From positions 3,410,001-3,474,000 of the forward strand of contig CAUWAG010000004.1 of NCBI GenBank assembly GCA_963556695.1: a DNA stretch of 64,000 nt, given 5' to 3'. How positions within the stretch are numbered: position 1 is the stretch's first letter; each line of letters opens with the position of its first letter. The notes under the pieces were generated by a model. That model was not told where the DNA came from, ran no database searches, and saw only the letters and a program-made list of their open reading frames with translations. Origin of the DNA: Anthostomella pinea (lineage: Eukaryota > Ascomycota > Sordariomycetes > Xylariales > Xylariaceae). A program made the translations under genes and the position numbers. Of the stretch, positions 47,354-57,789 are shown in pieces.

Positions 47354-47610
47354 TGTGATAGTTCTACCATCCATCAGGTCTATCGATGGTCCCCATGGTT
47401 CCCGGGTCACGTGATTGAGCACGTGACTGATCGGACGATAGGTTGTTCCATGCCCTGGTAGGTCTGGTAGGGGGACGACTGCCCACATCTAGCTGCCCAA
47501 CAATTTGGGTGCATCTCCAGATCTTTCTTTTCCTTTAACCAGAGTTCGTTATACGCCAATAGTTAATAAGGGTCCCTGTATCTTTGTAATACATATACGG
47601 AATCGTGACA
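47354..47610. mobile_element. Solo LTR, 257 bp, target duplication CTATT
   Basis: It begins TGTGATAGTTC and ends GGAATCGTGACA. CTATT flanks both sides exactly (47349-47353, 47611-47615). The interior has normal composition and contains the near-palindrome TCACGTGATTGAGCACGTGA. Confidence 0.85.
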
Positions 47611-48138
47611 CTATTTAATAATTCTTTCCGTTTTTATATTCGGGGTTTTTTTAACTCATTTTCTTGTTATTAAAAGATAAAAATATTAAATAAGCGACGT
47701 TATATTAATTATAATAACGCAACTTAAAAAATTGTATAGGCGTAATAACGCTATTCATATTAAAAAGTGTTATAAAGTATATTATAAGTATAATTAAATA
47801 AATTTTCTTTATAATATTAAAAGGTTAATAATATTATTAATCGCTTATAGTATTCGCACATTAAATATAGTTCAAAATCGAATAATTATTCGATTTAAGC
47901 CTTTTTAAAAAAGTATTTTTCTAATAAATAAGCGTAATTAAACAAACATAACTTCCAAAGGATTTTGCTAAGTAAACTATTTATTTTAAAGCTTCTATAA
48001 TAATATTAACGGTATCTTTTTGGCTTTATAAAATTTTCTATTTTACGAAGTATTTTATTATAAATTATGCCTTTTTTAATAAAGGCTTTAAATATTCTTT
48101 CAAAACTTAAAAAAAATAAAATTTGAAAGCTACAAATT

Positions 48139-48631
48139 TGTGACGAGCCGTCTAACCTATAAGGCTAAAGGGTTCTATAGGGTTTATGTTCTGAGGTAAG
48201 TGAACACAAAAGACGATAGAGGCTTCTGTCAACTAAAAGACACTCAAATGCTGGGGCTTGGTCTGAACTGGGTTCACTGAATAGTCGAGTCGTCAGGAGA
48301 TTTCTCCCACCTTAGGGTTGGCTAAGATGCTTAGATTGATCACTGAGGTAGAGACGGTTTATCTATCTAGCTGGGAAATGTCTGTCCTTATATATCAAAT
48401 CTCTTTCGCACTGATGGAGTAGGATCACCTTGTCCCAGAGTGATGCTCACTGGCTCACTCTCCGATCCAGTGATCCTTGTAGGCTCAATTCGTGATCCAG
48501 TGATCCGTCACGTGACCTTTGTTATGTAATCTGTAATACCCATTATTCCGTTCCTGGCTTCTGATTGCATTGGTTCTTGTTGTACTCCCCTTGGCCCTCC
48601 AACAGGCCGTGGAATTTGTTAGTTCGTAACA
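48139..48631. mobile_element. Probable solo LTR, 493 bp
   Basis: A GC-normal island begins TGTGACGAGC and ends GTTCGTAACA, giving TG..CA ends and an imperfect inverted terminal match. The flanks (AAATT before, AATCA after) do not give an exact 5-bp duplication; a mutated duplication is possible. GATCCAGTGATCC occurs twice inside (48464, 48494). No coding capacity. Confidence 0.55.
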
Positions 48632-49204
48632 AATCAATATTTTAAAATATTAACCCTTATATAATAAACCCGTATACGTGAATAGCGATAATATTTAAAA
48701 AATAATAGTTACAATATTAAATATACTTTTACAAAATTAAACTTGTGATAGTTATAATTAATAAAATAATATGTAAGTAACTTTATTATACGTAATAAAG
48801 CGGTTCTTTAAAGTTTAAACCGTTAAATAACGTTGCGCTAAAAATAATATTTATGTTATTAATATTTAAACCCGTATTATTAATAAAGCCGCGATGTTTT
48901 CGCTTTCGTTTTTTAAAAGCAAACTTATTAACTTTCCATCACTTTTTAACCTTTTTATAACCGGTTTTTATTCCTCTTTCAATCTTTTAACGGCGTTATA
49001 TTTACTTATATATCATATTAAAAAGCTTGTAATAAATAACTTATTACGTTATAATAATATCAAATTAATTTATTATTATTTATAAGTTGATGTCCTTATA
49101 ATTATACTTATATTAAAGTTAATATATGTAAAGATTTTACACACGGTAATTTATATACTTTTTACATTTATTATAGAATATTTACGATGTGAAAATAACG
49201 TATA

Positions 49205-51052
49205 ACGTAGGTCACAAGCGAGCGGGACATATAAGCAAGTGGGACACTTTCATGAAGCTCTCAAACTTTTAACTTCTAACTAATATTCTTCCATCCACAA
49301 CAATTGTACCGCGTTATAACGAATCAAACATGCAGCTAGCTGTCCAAACTAAAAAATGAGACCCTCACATTTCTGTTTAAAAGCCTGCTAAAACTTTCCC
49401 CCTATCAATTTCTATACTGGCTCAAAAAATCGCCGGCTAACTATCATAACGCTATAACATACACAATTCTTTGAAACATACGGTTTTCAAAAAGAATGCT
49501 ATTTGCTCTTTTATATTCGACCTGGATGCGTAAGTATTTCCACACTAATACTCTTATGTTAAAAATATAGCAAATCAATTATTGTCAGCACGTGGGGCTG
49601 GACGTATCGGAAACAAGTGGACGGCAAACTTTATCAAATATACATCAGGCCTCCGGACGCATTTCTTTCACAGGATAGGCTACTTAAGAGTCTTAAATAA
49701 AGATCCAGATGCATATTGCGCGTGGTTTTGCCAAGTTGTGGCAATAATCGCAAAACATGGTATCCAAGACATGGATATTTATAACTTTGACAAGATTGGG
49801 TTTATGATAGGTATTATTGGGTCTGGTATGATTATTATAAGCGCTAAAAGACGTGACAAGCCTAGTCAAGCTCAGCAAAGAACAAGAAATGGTTTATAGT
49901 AATCTCTGCTATCAATACTGGTAGTTGGGTGGTCTTGCCGTTCATCATTTTACAGGGCAAAACCCACCTCGCGTCATGGTATTGCGACACGACATTACGA
50001 CGCAATTGAAAGGTAGCCGTAGCTGACAACAGATGGACTATGAATAAGATCGGCTTGAAATAAATTCAGTATTTTGACAAGTATACCAGACTTTGTATGA
50101 CTGCCGATAAATGCCTCCTCATTCTAGGTGGCCACAAAAGCCACTATTTCTAGGTCTTTAATAATTATTGTCAGAATAATGGTATCATAACCCTTTGTAT
50201 GCCTGTCTTATAAGCTCCAGCCTTTAGATGTCGGCTGTTTTAACCCGCTTAAACAAGCTTATAGCCGTATAATTGAGGATCTAATCCGGCGTCATATAAC
50301 GCATGTTTTAAAGAAGGACTTTCTTACAGCGTTTTGTGAAGCACATAATGCTCCTATAAAGCCAGGAAACATTCGAGAGGTTTCAGTGCTACTATGCTTG
50401 TTCTTTTTGACCCAGAAAGTGTCATTTTAAAGCTGGATACAGTCACTGTCGTACAAACACAGTTGGCAGACGCCAATCTGCCACCCACTGTTTGGACCTC
50501 GAAGACGCCTATCACTATTAGAGAAGCGGTAAATTAATCAATTTTTATTCAAACTGATTTAGAAACCACAAAAGAAGCTCACCTATATTAATAATTGATG
50601 CGTTGAGCTCGTTTTTAAAGGCTACACACAGTCTTATACACAAGGTCGCTTTGGTTGATTTCCAGGTCTGCAAGCTAGAGGAGGCCAATCACTTATTAAA
50701 TAAATGCCAAAGAACAAAAAACAAATATCTAATAAAAGGAGGAATACTTTCTGTTAAAGATGCAGTAAATCTTTAGGTTACAAAGAATAATACTGAGCTA
50801 GCAAGACAGGAAATGAGTGAAGGTAGTCATCATCCAAGGAGGGCAGCAGCGCATGAGCAACGTTGTGGCGTTTAAGGCACACTGGCCATAATGCACAAAC
50901 TTATATAATAAATATAGAAACGTCTGAAGAAGAGGAATCCAATTAATTAGATTGAATTCAATACGTTGTGATTAAGTTATTTGATATATTGGTTAGAAGG
51001 TGTGTAAAAGTGTCTCGCTCACTTGTGTGTCCCGTTCGTTTGTGACCTACTT
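49205..51052 (+). mobile_element. Fot1/pogo-type DNA transposon, full length but mutated
   Basis: The terminal inverted repeats are ACGTAGGTCACAAGCGAGCG onward at the left and the reverse complement of the right end, AAGTAGGTCACAAACGAACG onward. Similarity lasts about 46 bp with an internal repeat of the subterminal motif (AAGCRAGTGGGACAC). TA flanks both ends (49203-49204, 51053-51054). At 1848 bp it has the size of Fot1-class elements. It carries a broken transposase, and the same family as the truncated copy at 4617-5935. Confidence 0.88.
49303..50945 (+). pseudogene. Fot1/pogo-like transposase, mutated
   Basis: The readable order is an N-terminal fragment (YNESNMQLAVQTKK then stop) and a CENP-B HTH section near 49500-49680 (SARGAGRIGNKWTANFIK). 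The DDE section at 49690-49890 reads YCAWFCQVVAIIAKHGIQD then MDIYNFDKIGFMIG; the usual NFDETGF has Lys for Glu. Further pieces follow (VVGWSCRSSFYRAKPTSRHG; KLQPLDVGCFNPLK). The C-terminal region to ~50945 includes EEANHLLNKCQRTKNKYLIK. Stops and frameshifts occur throughout. It supplies the C-terminal ~130 residues that the copy at 4617 lacks. Confidence 0.82.
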
Positions 51053-51859
51053 TATATTCTATTAAATATCGTTAGCTTTTTATATATCATTAACTTTTAA
51101 TAATAAAATTTAATTACTTTTAGCTATATTTATAATTATTCATAGCTATACGTTATCGTTTAAAGTTATAACAAGAATAATAATAATTTAAAAAAAAATG
51201 TTTTATACATTGAAGTAATAATAATGATAAAAATAAAAATAAAAATAATAGCTTTATCACGCTTAGTTTAAAGCGTTTCTAAGCTTTGATTTTTAAAAAG
51301 AGGTTTAAAATAATAAGGTTAATAATTAAAGTAGTAAGATTATAAACTTTTTATATAATTAAAAAAATTACGTAGTTCTAAGGGAAAAAAGCGGTTTTAA
51401 AAGCTTAGAAAACTATAACTTTATTTTTAATAAAGCTATTATAAACCTAAAGGTTTAACGGTTGTAACATACTTTAATATACTGTATTTTTATTTATAAA
51501 TAAAATAAAAATATCATTTATTTATTTATTTCTTCATTAATAAATAAAATGACGTTTAAATGAAATACAAGTGCTTATTAATAACGGGAGCGTTTTCTTA
51601 ATATACGTTGACTTAATAAATAAAATAGAAAATAATTATAACCTTTATGATACGCTTTTCAAATATAAGTTAGTTTTGAAATATTTGTTATTGATAAAAA
51701 GTCCTATAAAACTATTATATTTAAAAGAGATTATTTTTTAAAATAATAACAAAACTTTTATAACTTTATTAATTTTATTGTAAGTAGTTTCGTTGTTTTT
51801 TAAAATAATAATTTCGTTAAAAAAGTTTATAATAATAGTAAATTTTTAAGAATAGTAAT

Positions 51860-52071
51860 TGTGACGGCCTGCACAGACCTTCTCACATGACAAGTGGATA
51901 CTTCCTAATAGGGGAAGGATCTGACCAGAGGATCCTCTTAAAGGGGCAACCTCCCACTGTACCTATCTCTCTGTCTCTTTCTTTCCTCTCTAGTCTTGAT
52001 ATTCTCGTCAATAGAGTAATTGCTGCTTGCTGCCGGCCATGTCCCAGCTCCTCAGTACGCTCGCCGTGACA
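51860..52071 (+). mobile_element. Solo LTR, 212 bp, target duplication GTAAT
   Basis: It is the same family as 21817-22030, differing at about ten positions plus a short indel in a CT run; most differences are C/T or A/G. It begins TGTGACGGCCTGC and ends CTCGCCGTGACA, and GTAAT flanks both sides exactly (51855-51859, 52072-52076). Confidence 0.9.
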
Positions 52072-52137
52072 GTAATTTCGTTAAAAAAACTTTCTATAAT
52101 AATAACTTTATTAAAAGAGTTTTTTTTATAGTAAGAA

Positions 52138-52400
52138 TGTTTCGAGGCAGGGTTGATATCATGTACAGCCAGGTCTGTGGCATATAAAGGCCACCGTTCA
52201 TTTTTCGTTGCTTTCTTTTGTCTTCCTGGACAGTCACTCCTCTCTTATAACACCTATAATTGAGCGATCAGTTCACACAGACGTCGTATTATCTTTATAT
52301 GATACACCCTTCAAATTTACTGAGCGGCTTTGCTGATGGCTTTCTCTCCCCATTCTTATATCCATTATATAAGCAGCCCCATTATGGGTATTGTTGCTGT
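52138..52400. other. GC-normal island of unknown origin in AT-rich DNA
   Basis: TGTTTCGAGGCAGGG starts a stretch of ordinary composition containing GGCATATAAAGGCC (a promoter-like TATA box) and pyrimidine-rich sequence after it, like an LTR U3-R region. No CA end with a matching target duplication was found, so its type is unresolved. Confidence 0.35.
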
Positions 52401-53230
52401 CCCCTACTTAATAACCTTATTAAAAAAGTCTTTTTCAATAGTAATAACCTCGTTAAAAGGTTTTTTTAATAGTAACTTTCTTTATAAGCTCTTATACTTG
52501 CTGCCGTTAATAACGTATAATAACGGCTTTTTTAATAAAACTCTTTGTTTAGTCAAACCTTTTTTAAAAAGAAGCCTTTTTAATAATAATAACTTTTATC
52601 GTCAATTTTAAGCTTATTTAAACGTTATTAAACGTAATAATATTCTAAACTCTTCATTAACGGATTTATTGATCGTTATTTATATAAATAAAAATCGCGT
52701 GCAATTAAAAAAAAGCGAAATAATTAACTTTTTACTCGTAATATTAGTCAGAATTATTTAGCAATAAAAAAGTTAATAACCTTATTATTAAACCATTTAT
52801 TAATTTATTATTACATTATATAAGAATAAAGATATTATAATATAATATACGTCCTTTAAAGGTTTAAAAAATTGATAACATTTATAATATTAAAAGTTAA
52901 AAGCTTTTAATTACGCTTAAAGGTATTTAAAGCTGTATAAATATTAAAATATATTATTAACAAAGGTATTAATTAACTAACAACGGCGTAGGTGACAACG
53001 TATATAACAGCTTAGTTTACAAAAGATAATTTATCTATCGGCCGCGACATTATTTCTATGTATGTGTTGGATTAAAGGTACGCCTAGAAGGCACCTTGAT
53101 AGGTAGACAACGGAACCTAGTTGTTCCGTCCCGATCCGGTCCCCTCTGGCACAAAACTGCCACGGTCGCACAAGGACACTCTAGACAGGGAGAATACACA
53201 CACTCACTCTGACAATTGGCTCAAATCTGA

Positions 53231-53292
53231 CAGTATGTGTGTGGGCAAAAAACGATGTGGGGCTGGACATCTCGATTGTTAAAGGCAATAGC
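53231..53292 (-). repeat. Right arm of ~60-bp inverted repeat bounding the AT-rich block
   Basis: Reverse complement partner of 46625-46685. This arm keeps C and G at most sites where the left arm has T or A, so it looks like the less mutated copy. Confidence 0.8.
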
Positions 53293-54764
53293 AATGAAAT
53301 CTCCAGAGCACGGCACTTCCACTCAGATCGCGTGAGGTATTTCGAAGGCAGCCGCGGCGACACGGGACATCGTGAATCCGTCAGTCCGTCAGTCCGTTAG
53401 GGCGTGGATATGGATGCGTGTGAGACAGCTTCCGCACAAGGCGGAAAGGGGTCAATGATGACGAACACCTGACCCGGCCGTCCAAGCCTCATTTTGATAG
53501 GTCCCCTGGAGCACTTGCTAGTTGCGGGCGGTTAACCGGGTCAGGGAAATGAGGCTGAAGATTCCTGTATTCCTACTGGATCGTGAACAACATGACCGAG
53601 TGATGAAGGGTGGGGCCTTATTACTGTTATTAGCCAGAGAGGGGCGGCGAGGGGCGGCGAGGGGCGGCGAAGAAGAGCAAGGGACGGGAATGGAGGACTG
53701 ACGGGAATTGTCACAGATGAACTTCAACCCACTGGCAGCATCCTCATCACTGATAGGTGACGTGACCAGAGTGATACTGCAATTTTCGAATGATCGAACC
53801 GCCCACCAATTTCCAATGCTCCCAATGCCCAGTGGTACATCTGAAACTACACAGCCTACTGGAGAGTCTCTGGCTTCACCCCACATTGAGTTGTTTCGTG
53901 TTTCGGTCAGATGGTCGGTCTCCCAAACGTCATGGCTCGCTCGAAGAGGATCTACGGGTTGGAGAGTGACCCAGGCTCATCAGCTTCACTGTTTGAACGG
54001 TGATCCAAAATTCCGACTCGCTGTCATGCGTCACGGGAACCTTATTTTCGCACAGACTGCTCCTGTGCATAGGTTGCGACACGGAATCTCGGGCGTTGTG
54101 CCTCTCATACAGTCATAATGGACGGGGGGACTTGGTATCAGCTGTTTCTAGGTATGTTGGCGAGCTGAGGTATCTTCAAACGACGTGGGTGACTTGGTAA
54201 TTCGATCTTTCGAGAGAGGCCAAGTCGTTCTGCCCGACATAATGGAGCGTGGAGTTGATGCCCAAACCTCTTGTTCCTCCAGGACCTCCTGTTCACCCAG
54301 GACCAGGAGACGGGAACAAACATGGCACGGGCAGATGGAGACAGTTTCCCCTCGTCCTGGACTCCTGGCATCCTGCAGCTAGCCCAATAGCCTGTGGTAC
54401 CCCGCGGGGAATCGGCGAATGAAAAACCCCAACGACCCCTCCAGACCTTCACCGTTGCATCGTTCAGGGTCCTTGGCGGGGCAGCGTCGGTGCTGCAAAG
54501 GGCATCGTGAGTCTGTCTGTCGCCAGTCCGCCAGTCGCATACATGCAAGGCGACACACCGTCTTTCGTGTCTCCATTGGTAGGCGCTTCTGCAGGTGCTA
54601 CTACTGTTGGTACTACTGCTACTGCTACATCGTGGAACCTTGGAACCAATACACGGCGCAGGTGTCCGATATGTGCTGTCAGTCGGTAACGTCGGCCGGT
54701 TGGATTCCGACCTCGGGAGTTCATATCTATGGACACACGTAGTGCCCCGAGGGATTCTGCAGGC
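53293..54764. other. Intergenic region upstream of INO1
   Basis: No supported gene. Three direct copies of GGGGCGGCGA lie at about 53641-53670. Longer frames (53518-53886 minus, 54138-54548 minus, 54419-54742 plus) overlap in opposite directions and show no domain. Confidence 0.4.
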
Positions 54765-55149
54765 TATAAAACTGATGTTCGTGTGCCTTTGGTCTCCTCT
54801 CGCCTTCAGCCTCTGTAAACTTCCTCAAGATTCAGACTCCGTCGGATTAATCACAATACACACAAGCAAGCTTCTCCAACTCATTCACCTAAACTTCTCA
54901 TAAGTCGATCGCGCTTCCGGGTCGCGGTCACCCCAAACCATCAAGACGTTTTCTAACCTCCTCAACTCGTATGTTTACTCGGGAAGATGTGACACGATGA
55001 CCAGCTGACACCTCCGTAGGGTCCATCACCCGTACGCAGGAGCCCGTTGCTCTTCCCCAGGAGGTGCAGCGGACTCGCCCTTTATTCGATAAAGGGTCAA
55101 TAGAGCATCAAACTACAAGCTACAGACCCGTCAACGAACAACCTACACC
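54765..55149 (+). promoter_or_regulatory. INO1 core promoter and leader with possible 5'-UTR intron
   Basis: GGCTATAAAACTG (TATAAA at 54765) is followed by CT-rich sequence typical of fungal transcription starts. In the leader, GTATGT at 54969 and CAGCTGACACCTCCGTAG ending at 55019 make a plausible 51-nt intron. The leader continues to ACACCATGG at the start codon. Confidence 0.5.
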
Positions 55150-56940
55150 ATGGCGCCGCACGCCGAGGTAGACTCGGGCTCTGCGTATGGGGATGGACCT
55201 ACCAATGGCAATAACTCGACCACCCCCACTACTAATGACAGCACCTTCACCGTGAACTCGCCCAACGTGACCTACACTAACAATGAGATCCTGTCCAAGT
55301 ACACCTACCGAACCACCAGCGTGGCACAGGATCCCAATGGCAAGTACGTGGCCACGCCCCAAGAGACTCTGTATGACTTCAAGGTCGACCGCAAGGTGCC
55401 CAAGACCGGCATGATGTTGGTGGGATGGGGTGGCAACAACGGCACCACCGTCACCGCCGGTATCATCGCCAACCGACGTGGCTTGGTCTGGGAGACTCGT
55501 GAGGGACCTCGTACTGCCAACTACTACGGGTCTGTGGTCATGGGCTCGACCATGAAGCTGGGAACCGAACCCAAGACCATGAAGGAAGTCAACATCCCCT
55601 TTCATGACGTCCTGCCCATGGTCCACCCCAACGACCTCGTCATCGGCGGATGGGATATCAGCGGCATGAACCTCGCCGAGGCCATGAACCGTGCTGCCGT
55701 CCTGGAGCCCACGCTGAAGGAACAAGTCAAGAAGGAAATGACACAGATGGTTCCGCTTCCGAGCATCTACTATCCTGACTTTATTGCCGCCAACCAAGAG
55801 GACAGAGCTGATAACCTCATCGATGGGAGTAAGGCCTGCGTGGCCCACGTTGAGAAGATTCGACAGGACATTCGGTATGTTGAGCTCGGGTTTGTGATTC
55901 GCACTCTCGGTTACTCTTGCTGACTCGTGCGTATGTAGTGATTTCAAGTCGCAGAACAACGTAGACAAAGTCATTGTTCAGTGGACGGCCAACACGGAAC
56001 GCTATGCTGACCTTGTCCCTGGGGTGAACGACACCGCAGACAACTTGCTCAAGGCCATCGAAAAAGGCCACGAAGAGGTGTCCCCGTCAACCGTCTTCGC
56101 AGTAGCCTGCATCCTGGAGGACGCACCCTTCATCAACGGGTCGCCTCAGAACACCTTCGTCCCCGGCGCCATCGAACTGGCCGAGAAGCACGGCGCCTTC
56201 ATTGGCGGCGACGACTTCAAGTCGGGCCAGACCAAGATGAAGTCGGCCCTGGTCGACTTTCTGATCAGCGCCGGCATCAAGCTTACCTCCATCGCCAGCT
56301 ACAACCACCTGGGTAACAACGATGGCAAGAACTTGAGCTCCCAGAGGCAGTTCCGGTCCAAGGAGATCTCCAAGTCCAGCGTGGTTGACGACATGGTCGA
56401 GGCCAATAATGTTCTCTATAAGCCAGGCGAACATCCGGATCACACCGTAGTCATCAAGTACATGCCGGCCGTCGGCGACAACAAGCGCGCCCTAGACGAG
56501 TACTACGCCGAGATCTTCATGGGCGGTCACCAAACCATCTCGTAAGTTATCACAGCACACAAACTGTCGTTCCCTCTTGACTGCTAGCTGTACATCACCA
56601 TGTTGTACTGACCAAAGCCTTCCACAGCATCTTCAACGTCTGCGAGGACTCCCTCCTAGCCTCTCCGCTCATCATCGACCTCGTGCTGCTCGCCGAGATG
56701 ATGACGCGCATCCAGTGGCGGGCGCGCGCAAACTCAGCCGAAGCCGAGAGCGCCGAATTCAAGGGCTTCCACAGCGTCCTGAGCATCCTCAGCTACATGC
56801 TCAAGGCGCCGCTGACGCCGCCCGGCACGCCCGTCATCAACTCGCTCGCCAAGCAGCGCGCCGCGCTGACCAACATCTTCCGCGCCTGCGTCGGCCTCGA
56901 GCCCGAGTCCGACATGACGCTCGAGCACAAGCTGTTCTAG
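55150..56940 (+). CDS. INO1: Inositol-3-phosphate synthase
   Basis: Three exons: 55150-55874, 55939-56541, 56628-56940, with introns of 64 and 86 nt, encode 546 residues (yeast Ino1 is 533). The enzyme converts glucose 6-phosphate to 1D-myo-inositol 3-phosphate in the cytosol using NAD+, the committed step of inositol synthesis. The NAD-binding loop GWGGNNGTT is at residues 92-100. Other hallmark segments are [49 protein letters not shown] (about 360) and the end MTLEHKLF. The Asn/Thr-rich first ~40 residues are variable, as in relatives. The start has a good context (CACCATGG). No defect is seen. Confidence 0.97.
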
Positions 56941-57789
56941 CTTCAGCTCAGAACGAAGGGAGGTGAAGTGAATGGGACACGGCAAGAGGGATGGGCTTGG
57001 GGAAGAGGCTCGCTCGGTCGTGGGGTTCCCTTCTTGATGTGGTTTTTTCCTTTGGTTGCGACACCAAACTTGCCCCGTCGCTCTTTAGTCGCTTGTTCTG
57101 CTTTGGCTCTGTGTTGCTCTACGCACACCTTACCTTTCACCGCTGCTGCTCAGCTTTACTCAACGCAGTTCGCTTATCCGTGGGACTTCAACATCCCAGG
57201 TATTTCAAAAAGAAAACCCATATATGGGTAAAGTTAATTAACCATTCATCGCAACATCATGCTGCCTTGCTGTCTTTTATTTCGCCCTGTTTATGTACCA
57301 CGTGATGTCCGTCCCGCACATACACTGAACCCTCCCAAGTCTCCGTACGAGCCATCTTAGATGAATTCTACATCACAAGTGGGAACTTGGAAATACTGGA
57401 ATAAGCAGACAGGAATAATAAGCAGCTCATAGGTATAAAGTCGTTTTCGATGCTTATTCTAGCATGCTTATTCCACTTATAATGAACTCACTTTTAATTT
57501 GGTGGATGAGGAGTGTACGGAGCTTATGAGGGTTCAGTGTAGGTGAGAATGATGTTCATAAATCCAAGATATCCCACACGCCATCGAAATGTTTTCCCAT
57601 CCAGCGCCATGCCATGCAATACAATGCCCGAATGAACAAAGCAACCCCTCAACCGAACCCTATATGCACAGATAGAATTACCATCTCCCATACCGACAGC
57701 CAATACACTCCGTCAGGGGCATCTCTCGTTCCCGTCCCTGCATCCATGCATCCATGCCACCCGCCCGTACATCCACCGACCCACATCGC
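56941..57789. other. Convergent intergenic region between INO1 and the membrane protein gene
   Basis: The two genes converge here. GGAATAATAAGC and GCTTATTCC copies between 57410 and 57480 form a loose inverted repeat that could fold at a transcript end. No gene is seen. Confidence 0.4.

Larger units (their letters stand above)
46690..53050. repeat. Second AT-rich block, RIP-like, with embedded transposons
   Basis: About 6.4 kb of TA-rich DNA without genes. Identifiable content: a MITE (46812-47099), solo LTRs (47354-47610, 48139-48631, 51860-52071), a Fot1/pogo element (49205-51052) and an unassigned GC-normal island (52138-52400). It is bordered by inverted ~60-bp arms at 46625 and 53231. 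Confidence 0.75.

Noticed and set aside
51887..52069. 60-residue plus-strand ORF
   Set aside because: It lies inside the solo LTR 51860-52071, a repeat also found at 21817.
55120..55974. 284-residue minus-strand ORF opposite INO1 exon 1
   Set aside because: It is an antisense shadow: composition mirrors the INO1 codons, and INO1 homology on the plus strand is unequivocal.
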